DNA of 37,250 nt from Leptolyngbya cf. ectocarpi LEGE 11479 (GTDB lineage: Bacteria > Cyanobacteriota > Cyanobacteriia > Phormidesmidales > Phormidesmidaceae), in NCBI RefSeq assembly GCF_015207065.1, contig NZ_JADEXP010000018.1, positions 1-37,250 on the forward strand, read 5' to 3'. Every line of letters begins with the position of its first letter. Within the stretch, counting starts at the first letter, position 1. The translations under genes were made by a program, and so were the position numbers. Under the pieces are notes generated by a model. That model saw nothing but the letters and a program-made list of their open reading frames with translations, did no database searches and had not been told where the DNA came from. Positions 17,289-28,192 of this stretch are shown piece after piece.

Positions 17289-18284
17289 ATGCCCCAAACT
17301 TCTATGGTTGCTGACGACATACCTACCCAAGCCACCACGTTTTTCCCAACGGTTTCGGTCATTGTGCCGATCTACAATGGCGAAACTGATTTACCTGGCT
17401 TGATCGAGTGCTTGCTCAATCAAACCTATCCGTCTAATCGGGTGGACTATTTGCTGGTGGATAATGGCAGCTGCGATCGCACCCCCGAAATTCTCCAAGC
17501 AGCTGTCACCCAGGCCCAGACCCTGGGCCTCACCCTTAAACACCTGAGCGAAACCGATATCCAAAGCGCCTACGCTGCCCGCAACACCGGTATCCGCACC
17601 GCCACAGGTGAAATTGTAGCCTTTACCGATGCCGACTGTTATCCCGCTGCCACCTGGCTTGAACACTTAGTCCAGGGATTTCAAGACAGTGCCGTGGGAC
17701 TGTGTGTCGGAGAAATTACCGCCCTACCTGGCACCACCTGGCTCGAATGCTACGCTGAGCGCAAAAATATCATGTCCCAGCAGGACACCCTCAACCATCC
17801 GTTTTATCCCTATGGTCAAACTGCTAACATTGCCGTTCGCGCCTGTGTGTTTGAAAAAATTGGCTTATTCCGCCCCCATATGACCACGGGTGGTGATGCA
17901 GATATTTGCTGGCGGCTGCAGCAAGGCGGCTGGCAGCTGCACTATGCCGAAACCGCCGTGGTCCAGCATCACCATCGCACCACCCTAAAAGAACTCCACA
18001 AACAGTGGTATCGCTATGGACGCTCTAACCGCTATCTAAATCAGCTCCATGGCGTCAAGCTCACCCGTCCCTTACTGCCCTACGAGGTGCGCTATTCCCT
18101 GGCTCGCTGGTTGGTAAAGGAGCTACCCGCTGGACTGATTCAGCTGCTTAGGGGGAACGCCGACCTACTGGATTTGGCCATGACCCCCATTGGGCTGTAT
18201 TGCTTTCGTGCCCGCACCCTGGGACAGCGGGAGTCAAAACTGCCAGAAAATGCGGCAGAAATTGACTGGTTAGAGCGCGATTAA
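17289..18284 (+). CDS. GT2-family glycosyltransferase
   Basis: A 331-residue GT-A glycosyltransferase. Motifs: VSVIVPIYNGETDLPGLIECL, the DNGS nucleotide site (58-61), the AARNTGIRTATGE signature and the metal-binding DAD in FTDADCYPAATW (114-116). The acceptor part shows GGDADICWRLQQGGW and the H-H-H run VVQHHHRTTLKEL seen in related enzymes. The C-terminal region may touch the membrane. It is the first of three same-strand genes with short gaps (35 and 25 bp), probably an operon for assembly of a surface glycan. Confidence 0.88.
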   Translation: MPQTSMVADDIPTQATTFFPTVSVIVPIYNGETDLPGLIECLLNQTYPSNRVDYLLVDNGSCDRTPEILQAAVTQAQTLGLTLKHLSETDIQSAYAARNTGIRTATGEIVAFTDADCYPAATWLEHLVQGFQDSAVGLCVGEITALPGTTWLECYAERKNIMSQQDTLNHPFYPYGQTANIAVRACVFEKIGLFRPHMTTGGDADICWRLQQGGWQLHYAETAVVQHHHRTTLKELHKQWYRYGRSNRYLNQLHGVKLTRPLLPYEVRYSLARWLVKELPAGLIQLLRGNADLLDLAMTPIGLYCFRARTLGQRESKLPENAAEIDWLERD

Positions 18285-18319
18285 CAGCGACATCCCTGAT
18301 CTTCCCTTACCCATTCACC

Positions 18320-19543
18320 ATGCATCTGCTTGTTCTTTCCCTGAATACGTTTCCCTATCCGCCCAGCCATGGGGCTGCCGAGGTGCGCACCTTTAACTTA
18401 CTCAGACAGATTGGGCCGCTCCACCACATCACATTGGTAGCCCATGAGACACCTAATGCCACTGAAGCCAATATCCAGACATTAAAGCAATGGGTCAAGG
18501 AGATTAAAACCTTCCCCCTACCTGACCAAACCGATCCTCATCAGGATCGAAATCCACTCAAGCAGGCGCTGCGACTAGCCCAGTTTGTGATTACCGGTAC
18601 GCCCCCCAGCGTTACTTTTCGCTTCTCTCCTGAGGTTTATACCTGGGTCATGCAGCAGGTGGACACTGGCCAATACGATGCGGTGATCTGTGAGCACGGT
18701 GTCAATGAGATGTACGTGCATCCTAAGTTTCGTCAGCGGGTTAAAACTGTGGCCGATATCCATAGCTCTGTCTATGGTTGGGTACTAGACCATTTGGAGG
18801 CCGGGGCGTCTGAAAACCCCCTTCGCGATCGGCTGTACTTGCCGCTGCTGGCTCGTTACGAAAAACGCTACTGCGCTAAATTCACCCATTTGGTCGCTAC
18901 CACACTGGACGATCGAGCCCATCTCCAGAAGCTGGTGCCCGATGCCCAGATCGATATTGTGACTACGGGGGTGGACCTGGAAACATCGCCCTATCGCTCC
19001 CACGATCCGGGAGGGCAGTCGCTGATTTTTATTGGGGCCATGGATTCATCCCACAATATCGATGCGGCCCGCTATCTAGCTCAGGAGATCTTTCCCCTGG
19101 TGAAACAGCGCTATCCCGAGGCGACACTGAACTTAGTGGGCACGCGGCCTGTCCCGACGGTGAAAGAACTTGATAGCATCCCCGGTGTCAATGTGACCGG
19201 TCGGGTACCGTCGATTACAGACTGTTTGCAGCAGTCAACGGTGAGCGTGGTGCCCCTGCGGGCGGGGTTGGGCATCAAAACAAAAACTCTGGAGTCCATG
19301 GCAGTGGGCGTGCCGGTGGTGGCTAGCGATCGCGGTCTTGAGGGCATGCAGGTAGACACTGCAGGCGTGCCGCTGCGTGCCTTGCGGGCCAACCAGCCGG
19401 AGGACTATGTAAAGGCCATTGGTCGATTATTTGAAGATGCGACGCTACGCCAGCAATTGTCCGAAAATGCCCGTCAGATGATTGAAGCTGAATTTACCTG
19501 GGAGTACCTCGGGCAAAAATACGCCCAGGTGCTATCCTCCTAG
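18320..19543 (+). CDS. GT4-type glycosyltransferase
   Basis: A 407-residue GT-B glycosyltransferase. The N terminus has LSLNTFPYPPSHGAAEVRTFNLLRQI-type acceptor-domain wording with the Gly-rich loop, and the C-terminal domain has LIFIGAMDSSHNIDAARYL, LNLVGTRPV, VNVTGRVPSI and PLRAGLGIKTKTLESMAVGVP, where Lys and Glu of the donor site sit. It is in a probable operon with the GT2 gene before it and the 731-residue protein after it. The specific sugar is unknown. Confidence 0.86.
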   Translation: MHLLVLSLNTFPYPPSHGAAEVRTFNLLRQIGPLHHITLVAHETPNATEANIQTLKQWVKEIKTFPLPDQTDPHQDRNPLKQALRLAQFVITGTPPSVTFRFSPEVYTWVMQQVDTGQYDAVICEHGVNEMYVHPKFRQRVKTVADIHSSVYGWVLDHLEAGASENPLRDRLYLPLLARYEKRYCAKFTHLVATTLDDRAHLQKLVPDAQIDIVTTGVDLETSPYRSHDPGGQSLIFIGAMDSSHNIDAARYLAQEIFPLVKQRYPEATLNLVGTRPVPTVKELDSIPGVNVTGRVPSITDCLQQSTVSVVPLRAGLGIKTKTLESMAVGVPVVASDRGLEGMQVDTAGVPLRALRANQPEDYVKAIGRLFEDATLRQQLSENARQMIEAEFTWEYLGQKYAQVLSS

Positions 19544-19568
19544 GAAATTGCGATCGCATTGAGAGTCC

Positions 19569-21764
19569 ATGGGTTTGAGCAAATCTAGGCCAGCCACAAC
19601 CCACGTCAAGCTTTTAGTAAGCCCCCCTTCAGGGCGCGTACCCTGGTCATTGCTCAGCTGGCTAGCTTTGGGCAGTGGGGCCGCGTTGTTGATAGCGGTG
19701 ATCGTTTCCGGTGCCCGACTGATTGTTGACCCCTATAGTCCTAACTGGCTAAAACGGGCGTTTCCTAGTTTGGTCAATAGCTTTGAGGCCGCACCGCAAA
19801 CCGCTGCTGATATTCGTGCAGAGCTGCGATCTCAAAATCTCGTTGCCGGTCAGCCGCTGCCCTGGCCCCAGATCGATCAACCCAAAGCCTGGTTCTACCC
19901 GATTTTGAGTAGCGATGGTCGTGCCATCCAGGAGCTGTGGGTCTATCGAGTGCGGGGTGATCTGCTGCAGCGAGTCGAGCAGGTGGCCATTGCGCCCATG
20001 AAAGACTCGTTTATCACCACACCGCTGGTGGGCACGGCGTCCCAGGTGGCCAGTGTAGATAGCGATGCCCCCCTGTCATCTGTCAAGCTAATGCCCGGTG
20101 CAGCAAACCCCTGGATCTTGTTAACAGGCCAGCGGCGCTATGGCAACACCACCATGGCCTACGGTCAGATTCTCAGCTATCAGCCCCATTCCCAGCGGCT
20201 GCATCGATTGCTCAACTGGTCTAGCTCGGTGGGGCAACCGCCCCAGTGGCGCCATAACAAAACCGGCGAAACCAGCGAAACCAAAGACTCTCAGCTAGTG
20301 GTTGATCAAACCGTTGGACTGCGGCCTAGTTTTTTGCTGTATCAGCTGGTGCCCAACGACCCGCCCCAGCTCAAAGAAGTCTCCCTATATCGGTCTGTTT
20401 ACACCTCAAATCTCAGCACGTCTCTCTATGACAAAGCGCTGCAGCTAGCCCAGGGCGCCGTGTGGTCCCACAGTCTGCAAATGATGCAGTCAGCTAAAAA
20501 AGCGCTGGCTAAAGACTGGTCCCCTGAGGCCCAAAGACAGCTCGATCTGATTCGGTTGCATGCTGAAAAAACCAAGGCTCAAACCGCCCAAACCTGGTCT
20601 AGTCAGGAGCAGCACATTCTCACATACCTGATCGACGGTCAGTGGGATCAGGCCCTCAGCGCCTTAGAAGCCACACCCGCCATTTATGAGTCCACTCTAA
20701 AACGTTTGGAACGGGACTTTGATGCCCTATGGCGAGGGGTCACCGTGCATTTAAAGGTGCATCCCCAGGATGTGACCACACAGATTTGGGGCGCACTACT
20801 GGTGAGCGCTCGCCAATCTGCAGAAGCGGGTGAGGACTGGTTAAAGCAAAAGACGCGTTCTAAGCAAGCCTTGGAACGTCTGCGGGCCGTGGGTCGTAGT
20901 CCGGTGATAGCGGCTGTGACAAGTGCTGATTCTAGTCCGGCGAGTGCTGCTGGCGACCAGGTGTCCACAGCTGCTGATTCACTCCCAACAACGACTGGCG
21001 TAGGCCGCTATGTGGGTCTAGTGGGGCAAGCTAGTGTGACGACGACACCGGATAAAAGCTGGTTGCGATCGCAAACCCTACCCACTCCCGTAACTGGACA
21101 AACTTGGTATCAGATCGAGGTGCAGCTCCTTCAAGATAGCTCGGGCTGGGGACGGCCTCCAGCGTCTATGACTGGAGCTAACTTTTGGGCTGAGTCTCAA
21201 GGTCTACGGCGTCAAATGCAGCTCTTTAGAGATAGTCAGCCAGTGGCTGGGGTTACCGTTCACGGTGTCAAAGCCACGAACGCATCCCTATCCTTGCTGG
21301 CGATCGGTCCTGATATAAGTGGCCCTGCCCTTGTCGCCACATCCAATAGTCTGCAATGGTTAACCACACTGCCCTGGCAGCCAGCGCCCCCCGTCAATGG
21401 TGTCTCAGCTGGCTCGGAAGCAACCGCCGCCCCTGGGCCCGATGCCCTGATGGCAGCAACCATGGGACACCATTTGGGGCTGGCCCCTGAGCAAACGAGC
21501 CAGCTCTATCCCTATTTGCAACACACGACTTCTGATCTAAGTGGAGATGCCTCACCCGAGCATCTTTTTACCATAGGTCGCGGCATTCCCCCAGAGTTCA
21601 ACCTCACACCGGGAAAGACCATGATTTTCTCCACTGCTGGAGACCTGCTCTACAGTGATATCGGTCAGCAACAGTCTTTACTAGCTCTGACAAATAAAGA
21701 TACTGAACACCCCGCAACGCTGCTGGTGGAACAGGCCGGTCGCTACAGTGTGGTTGGGTTTTGA
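19569..21764 (+). CDS. Large membrane-anchored protein of unknown function
   Basis: A 731-residue protein not matched to any family I know. After a short basic start there is one strong membrane segment (about residues 27-48), then a long hydrophilic, presumably extracytoplasmic part with many Gln, Ser, Thr and Pro. A helical region at about 280-440 is rich in Ala/Lys/Gln and could form repeats of the TPR kind, followed by a Ser/Ala/Thr linker (about 450-480) and a C-terminal half with repeated SLSLLAIGPD / ALLVEQAG-like beta segments. Its place 25 bp after a glycosyltransferase suggests a role in surface-polymer assembly; that is inference. Its 3' end overlaps the EAL gene by 22 bp. Confidence 0.7.
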   Translation: MGLSKSRPATTHVKLLVSPPSGRVPWSLLSWLALGSGAALLIAVIVSGARLIVDPYSPNWLKRAFPSLVNSFEAAPQTAADIRAELRSQNLVAGQPLPWPQIDQPKAWFYPILSSDGRAIQELWVYRVRGDLLQRVEQVAIAPMKDSFITTPLVGTASQVASVDSDAPLSSVKLMPGAANPWILLTGQRRYGNTTMAYGQILSYQPHSQRLHRLLNWSSSVGQPPQWRHNKTGETSETKDSQLVVDQTVGLRPSFLLYQLVPNDPPQLKEVSLYRSVYTSNLSTSLYDKALQLAQGAVWSHSLQMMQSAKKALAKDWSPEAQRQLDLIRLHAEKTKAQTAQTWSSQEQHILTYLIDGQWDQALSALEATPAIYESTLKRLERDFDALWRGVTVHLKVHPQDVTTQIWGALLVSARQSAEAGEDWLKQKTRSKQALERLRAVGRSPVIAAVTSADSSPASAAGDQVSTAADSLPTTTGVGRYVGLVGQASVTTTPDKSWLRSQTLPTPVTGQTWYQIEVQLLQDSSGWGRPPASMTGANFWAESQGLRRQMQLFRDSQPVAGVTVHGVKATNASLSLLAIGPDISGPALVATSNSLQWLTTLPWQPAPPVNGVSAGSEATAAPGPDALMAATMGHHLGLAPEQTSQLYPYLQHTTSDLSGDASPEHLFTIGRGIPPEFNLTPGKTMIFSTAGDLLYSDIGQQQSLLALTNKDTEHPATLLVEQAGRYSVVGF

Positions 21765-22960
21765 ACCAGTGCTTGAGCCAGTAACTGCTGTATCTCTCTA
21801 AACGGCAAGGGTTTACCAAATAGATAGCCCTGACCAATATCGCAGCCTGATTGTTGCAAGACCTGCAGCTGTTCTGGTGTTTCGATACCCTCTACCACGG
21901 TTTGCATGCCTAAGCCATGGGCCATGGTTAACATGCTCTCCAATAAAATTTGAGTGCGGCGATTGGTCAAAATCTCTTGGACAAAAGCCCGATCAATTTT
22001 GAAGCCATCGACCTCGAACCGAGTTAGATAGTTGAGACTGGAAAACCCTGTACCAAAATCATCCAGTGCTACTTGAAATCCGGCCTGCCGACAGCTTTGC
22101 AACATTTCTAGGGCAATGGGATCTTCCATAAACACCCGCTCAGTAACCTCCAGCTTAATTTGTGCTGGCTGTAGATTATACCGATGGAGCACCGTCTGTA
22201 AGTCAGTTAAAAACCGATCTTCCGCTAGCTGTCGAGGGGCAACATTGATGCTCATAAACAGCTGTCGATCTGGACACAGGGTCTGAAACTGGACTAAATC
22301 ACGACAGGCCTGTTGAATCGTGTGCTGCCCGATCGGGATAATTAACGATGTTTCTTCGGCAATACTGGTAAATTCCCCAGGGGATACATGGCCGCGAGTG
22401 GGGCTAAACCACCGGATCAATGCCTCAAACCCAAGAATTTGACAGGTTTTAATATGGACTAGGGGCTGATAGTGGGGGCGTAGTTGCTGATTGCTAAGGG
22501 CGTCCCGTAGCTCTGATTCTAGCCGCATTTTATCAAGCACCTGGTCATCTTCGTCCGGTAACTGGGGGGAGCGCTCAGGGGGAATCAGTAATGGTGGCGA
22601 TGAGGTGACCTGGGGCGTACTGCGCATGCGGTGGAGCAGCGTATTCAATAAAAGTTTGACAACCGGATCCGCATCTTGCACCCGCTCTGAAATTTGTCGG
22701 CTAGAGATAGTCACACAGACAGTCTCTTCTAAGGCTTTAGCTGAGGCTGAGCGCGGTGCTGTATCCATGGCAGCCATTTCTCCTAGCACATCACCACTGG
22801 TCAAGATTCCCAACGGAAATGGCTGACCATCAATACTAACGGCTACTTCTACCCGTCCTGACTCAATGATATAAGCCCAATCTCCGAGGTCTCCCTCAGA
22901 GAAAATTGTTTCACCCATCTGAAAGTGTTTCAGCGTAGAGGAGGAACCCCAGTGAGCCAT
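21743..22960 (-). CDS. Cyclic-nucleotide-binding domain fused to EAL phosphodiesterase
   Basis: A 405-residue soluble signalling protein. Residues 10-115 form a cNMP-binding (CAP_ED) domain with SEGDLGDWAYIIESGRVEV and the phosphate-binding cassette GEMAAMDTAPRSASAKA. A linker of about 25 residues leads to an EAL domain (about 150-395) with the c-di-GMP phosphodiesterase residues in place: EAL at 179-181, Asn239 (SINV), Glu271 (KLEVTER), Asp300-301 (DDFGTGFSSL), Lys321 (KIDRAFV) and Glu357 (VVEGIE). It should hydrolyse c-di-GMP to pGpG, gated by a bound cyclic nucleotide. No GGDEF domain is present. The gene has its own 5' region, and no operon partner is evident. Confidence 0.9.
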   Translation of the reverse strand: MAHWGSSSTLKHFQMGETIFSEGDLGDWAYIIESGRVEVAVSIDGQPFPLGILTSGDVLGEMAAMDTAPRSASAKALEETVCVTISSRQISERVQDADPVVKLLLNTLLHRMRSTPQVTSSPPLLIPPERSPQLPDEDDQVLDKMRLESELRDALSNQQLRPHYQPLVHIKTCQILGFEALIRWFSPTRGHVSPGEFTSIAEETSLIIPIGQHTIQQACRDLVQFQTLCPDRQLFMSINVAPRQLAEDRFLTDLQTVLHRYNLQPAQIKLEVTERVFMEDPIALEMLQSCRQAGFQVALDDFGTGFSSLNYLTRFEVDGFKIDRAFVQEILTNRRTQILLESMLTMAHGLGMQTVVEGIETPEQLQVLQQSGCDIGQGYLFGKPLPFREIQQLLAQALVQNPTTL

Positions 22961-23001
22961 GGATGTCTTGCCCAGTGAACAACAAAAATTAGTTAGTAAA
23001 A

Positions 23002-23036
23002 ATCACAGGGATGCATAATCAAAAGACACCTGTGAT
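23002..23036 (-). terminator. Possible terminator of truB
   Basis: Perfect 8-bp arms ATCACAGG and CCTGTGAT flank a 19-base loop, 92 bp past the truB stop codon. On the minus strand the stem is followed by TTTTTAC. The large loop makes this a weak candidate. Confidence 0.45.
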
Positions 23037-23127
23037 ATGGATTTGGTTTCCTGATTGTTTGTCCGTTCTACCAAAGGGCTACGGGTAATTACGGGGATTT
23101 GGGGATAGCAATGGTGCAAAAACTACG

Positions 23128-24027
23128 TTAGGAAGGGTGAGCAAACACCATTTTAGGAACTAAGTGCGGTGTCTCATCTTTGATTCTAAAAACACCAATG
23201 CCCAGAAATGGACAGGTTGCAGTAACAACTCGCAATGGCTGCTCCAGTGCCAGGGTGGGGTCGCTGGGCAATTTTTGTCCGAAACACCAACGTCGGGCCG
23301 CTTCAGGGGACAGTAAAATCTGTGGCAAATGCGCCATGGCCACCGCCGGGGCAATCAGTTGAGTCTGTTCCGGCTGCTCAATTAAGATTTCAAGAGAGAT
23401 ACTGGTTTCTAAGGTAAACCCGCTGCTTTGTGTTCTTAGTAGTGAGGCTAAGGTGCCCCCTACTCCGAGAACTTGTCCGAGATCTCGGGCTATGGAACGA
23501 ATATAGGTACCGGCTCCACAAGTGATATCTAATGTGACTTGAGGTGTTTTCCCTGCTTGCCAATGGACTACATCAATGTGGTGAACAACCACATGACGCC
23601 TGGGGACATCCACGGTTTCGGTAGTGCCTCGGCGTGCCAGATCGTAAAGTCGCTGACCATTGATATGGACCGCGCTGTACATAGGAGGGATCTGCTCAAT
23701 TTCCCCTTGAAACTGAGATAGAGCCTCCATCACAGCGGCCTGAGTCAGATGGTTTGCTGGTGTCTGAGTCAGGACAGTACCCTCTAGGTCATCTGTCTCG
23801 GTGGTTGTTCCCAGCTGCACAACGGCACGGTAGGCTTTCTCGCTGGGTAAATACTGCAGCAGCCGCGTAGCCCGACCAACGGCCATGGGTAAGACACCGG
23901 TTGCCGCCGGGTCGAGGGTACCGGCATGACCAATCTTTTTGGTTTTGAGTAAGCGACGCAGTTTGGCCACACAGTCATGGGAGGTCCACCCGGCTGGTTT
24001 GTGAAGGTTGAGAAAGCCGTCGGGCAT
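23128..24027 (-). CDS. truB: tRNA pseudouridine(55) synthase TruB
   Basis: Converts U55 in the T loop of tRNAs to pseudouridine. At 299 residues it has the family order: start GFLNLHKPAGWTSHDCVAKLRR, catalytic Asp39 in GHAGTLDPAATGVLP, the YRAVVQLGTTTETDDLEG strand, the IPPMYSAVHINGQRLYDLARRG motif, and GAGTYIRSIARDLG. The C-terminal part resembles a small PUA-like tail. It is last in a probable ligA - DUF1400 hydrolase - truB operon, with a 55-bp gap before it. Confidence 0.97.
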   Translation of the reverse strand: MPDGFLNLHKPAGWTSHDCVAKLRRLLKTKKIGHAGTLDPAATGVLPMAVGRATRLLQYLPSEKAYRAVVQLGTTTETDDLEGTVLTQTPANHLTQAAVMEALSQFQGEIEQIPPMYSAVHINGQRLYDLARRGTTETVDVPRRHVVVHHIDVVHWQAGKTPQVTLDITCGAGTYIRSIARDLGQVLGVGGTLASLLRTQSSGFTLETSISLEILIEQPEQTQLIAPAVAMAHLPQILLSPEAARRWCFGQKLPSDPTLALEQPLRVVTATCPFLGIGVFRIKDETPHLVPKMVFAHPS

Positions 24028-24082
24028 GGGCTGCAGAAATACTAGAAATACGGTTGAGTACTGTTGGGGCTACTAAATCCTA

Positions 24083-25888
24083 TCAGGGCGATTGAGGTGC
24101 AGGCGTAGAAAATTCGGGCTGTGGTGCTTCTTCTAAAATTATCTCTGGAACAGTGGGCTCTGGGTCAGCAGGTGCGGTAGGGGTCTCAACTGTGTCTGCC
24201 GCTGAGCGTGGCGGTCTCCCTAACCCATCGGCTAGAAATGGTCCGGTTAGGTCTCGAATCAGGGTGAGTTTAATGGGCTCTTGGTTGAGCTGGGTAATCC
24301 CCTCAGCTGTCAGTAACGGTTGATAGGTGGTGTTTCCGGTGAGATGCTCGGTCAAAAAGGCCAGGCTAGACGCCTTGAGGTAATCCTGAGCCAGGGCAGG
24401 ATCGGGACCAATGATTTCGGTAGGGAGATCAATGGCTTCACTACCGGTTTCGGTGATGGCAATGGTGGAAAAATGGGTGCCCTGACGCATGAGCAACAGA
24501 TAACGATCGGGTTGCGTCAACCAGGTAAAAGGCACAAGCTGCTCTTGGAGGGCGGGGGTTACGGTATCAGCGCCGCTGGACACCATCATCGTAGGGGTGG
24601 TGACTTGTCCCAGACTCTCTTCACCAAAGAGGACGCTGGTGATGGGGTTGATTGCGATCGCAGCCCGCACCCGTTCATCTCGCAAGGACAGAGTGGCTTC
24701 ACTCGGCTCTGCCAGCTGACTCGCCTGACACTGTAGCAGCAACGACGCATTCAGTGACAGAGAACTCGGCGGACAGCTATCTCGCAGTACCTCAAAGTCA
24801 ATATTGCCCCCCGCTAAGGCCAATGCCGTATAGCCCCCAAAGGATTGGCCCAATAGCCCCACCTGGGCAAAATTAATTAAATTACTGTATGGGGTGGCCC
24901 CTTGCTCTAGATAGTTAAGCAGTGCGGAAATTTGCTGAGGTCGGTCAATAAATTCTTCATTGGATACCACATCAGCCGAACGCCCCACCAGCAGGGCATT
25001 AATCTGTTCAGCATTGCTGCCAGGGTGTTCGACATTAATCACCACAAAACCGTGGGAAGCCAAATGTCGTCCCAAATAGGCATAGGATGTGCGGTCATTC
25101 CCTAGCCCGTGGGAAATAATTACCGTCGGGCGGTTTCGTTGGCGCTGTCCCCGCAGCGTTGGCAAATAAACATCAGCTGGGATGGGAGCATTCCCAGACA
25201 GGGTCTGTCGCTCCACCCCGTAGCGTCCCCCTTGCCGAGCTTGGTTAGCCAAGACGCGCAGACTTGCCTGTTGGCTAGCAGGTATTTCTGCGGTGGGGGT
25301 GCCCAGATTTTCCAATAAATCAATTGAGGCTTCCGTTTCGTAAATGGCTCGATTGATCTCCCGCAATAACCCTAGTCCCCGGTCCAGCTCAATCCGCATT
25401 TCCGGAGAAGGAAACCTCCGCACAGCATTTAAAAGCGTTAGGCCCTCTTGCTCATCCGAAACGGCCACTAAAATAGCCCCTCGGAGGGCACGAAAATCGC
25501 TGCGTCGGGCCTCTGTGCGAATAAAGTCAGCGGCAATATTAAGCAGGTATTCTCCCTGTTTCGTATAAAAAAATCGATCTAACAGCACCACATTCAAATC
25601 AATGGTGTCGATATCTTGCTCTACACGCCAGGTCAGAGCTTGCCTGACTTCCTCAATGTCGTAGTCGTCGGGCAAAAACTGCGCATAGTAAGCCAGCTCC
25701 TCACTGAGCACCCCGTCTTCCACCAGCTGTTCTAAATCTGCCAACTCAATGGAGCGTTCAAGGGGACCAAAGGCAAACGTGATTCGTTCTGCCGCCTCGC
25801 CCGGCACAGCCGTTGCCAAGACGGCCCCTAGCCCCAGGGTTAAACGCTGAACGGATTTAATCGCAGCCGATACGCACTCTCGTTTCAT
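24083..25888 (-). CDS. Alpha/beta hydrolase with N-terminal DUF1400 domain
   Basis: A 601-residue exported protein of a mainly cyanobacterial type. A signal peptide (about 1-33) precedes the DUF1400 domain (about 34-170: ERITFAFGPLERSIELADL through LNVVLLDRFFYT and IRTEARRSDFRALRGAI). The hydrolase core has the oxyanion segment VIISHGLG (256-263), the nucleophile elbow GQSFGGY with Ser349, a probable acid in SSGADTVTP and the catalytic His in MRQGTHFSTIA. The Pro/Glu-rich tail is likely disordered. The substrate is unknown; relatives are described as lipase- or dienelactone-hydrolase-like. It lies 42 bp after ligA. Confidence 0.85.
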   Translation of the reverse strand: MKRECVSAAIKSVQRLTLGLGAVLATAVPGEAAERITFAFGPLERSIELADLEQLVEDGVLSEELAYYAQFLPDDYDIEEVRQALTWRVEQDIDTIDLNVVLLDRFFYTKQGEYLLNIAADFIRTEARRSDFRALRGAILVAVSDEQEGLTLLNAVRRFPSPEMRIELDRGLGLLREINRAIYETEASIDLLENLGTPTAEIPASQQASLRVLANQARQGGRYGVERQTLSGNAPIPADVYLPTLRGQRQRNRPTVIISHGLGNDRTSYAYLGRHLASHGFVVINVEHPGSNAEQINALLVGRSADVVSNEEFIDRPQQISALLNYLEQGATPYSNLINFAQVGLLGQSFGGYTALALAGGNIDFEVLRDSCPPSSLSLNASLLLQCQASQLAEPSEATLSLRDERVRAAIAINPITSVLFGEESLGQVTTPTMMVSSGADTVTPALQEQLVPFTWLTQPDRYLLLMRQGTHFSTIAITETGSEAIDLPTEIIGPDPALAQDYLKASSLAFLTEHLTGNTTYQPLLTAEGITQLNQEPIKLTLIRDLTGPFLADGLGRPPRSAADTVETPTAPADPEPTVPEIILEEAPQPEFSTPAPQSP

Positions 25889-25930
25889 AGGTAACCTAGT
25901 TTTGCAGCCGGAAAGACCTAAAGAATAAAT

Positions 25931-27991
<2,061 letters not shown>

Positions 27992-28192
27992 TCAACTAAT
28001 TACAAACTAATTACAAAATTCACCTGTCTGGACAGGCCCACTGAATTCTACCCAATGCAGGTCATGATGCTAGGAAACTAAATAGGGTTAGGGGGATTAA
28101 CAACGTCCGGCCCGCCTATATTGATCTCATTCCATAGAGATAAGGGCTATTCAAGCCAGTCTGGGACAATCAGTACAAAGGCATTACCTATC

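Noticed and set aside
23002-23036. CRP-type operator (TGTGA / TCACA)
   Set aside because: The arms are in the wrong order (TCACA first) and the spacer is 19 bases; a terminator on the minus strand explains it better.
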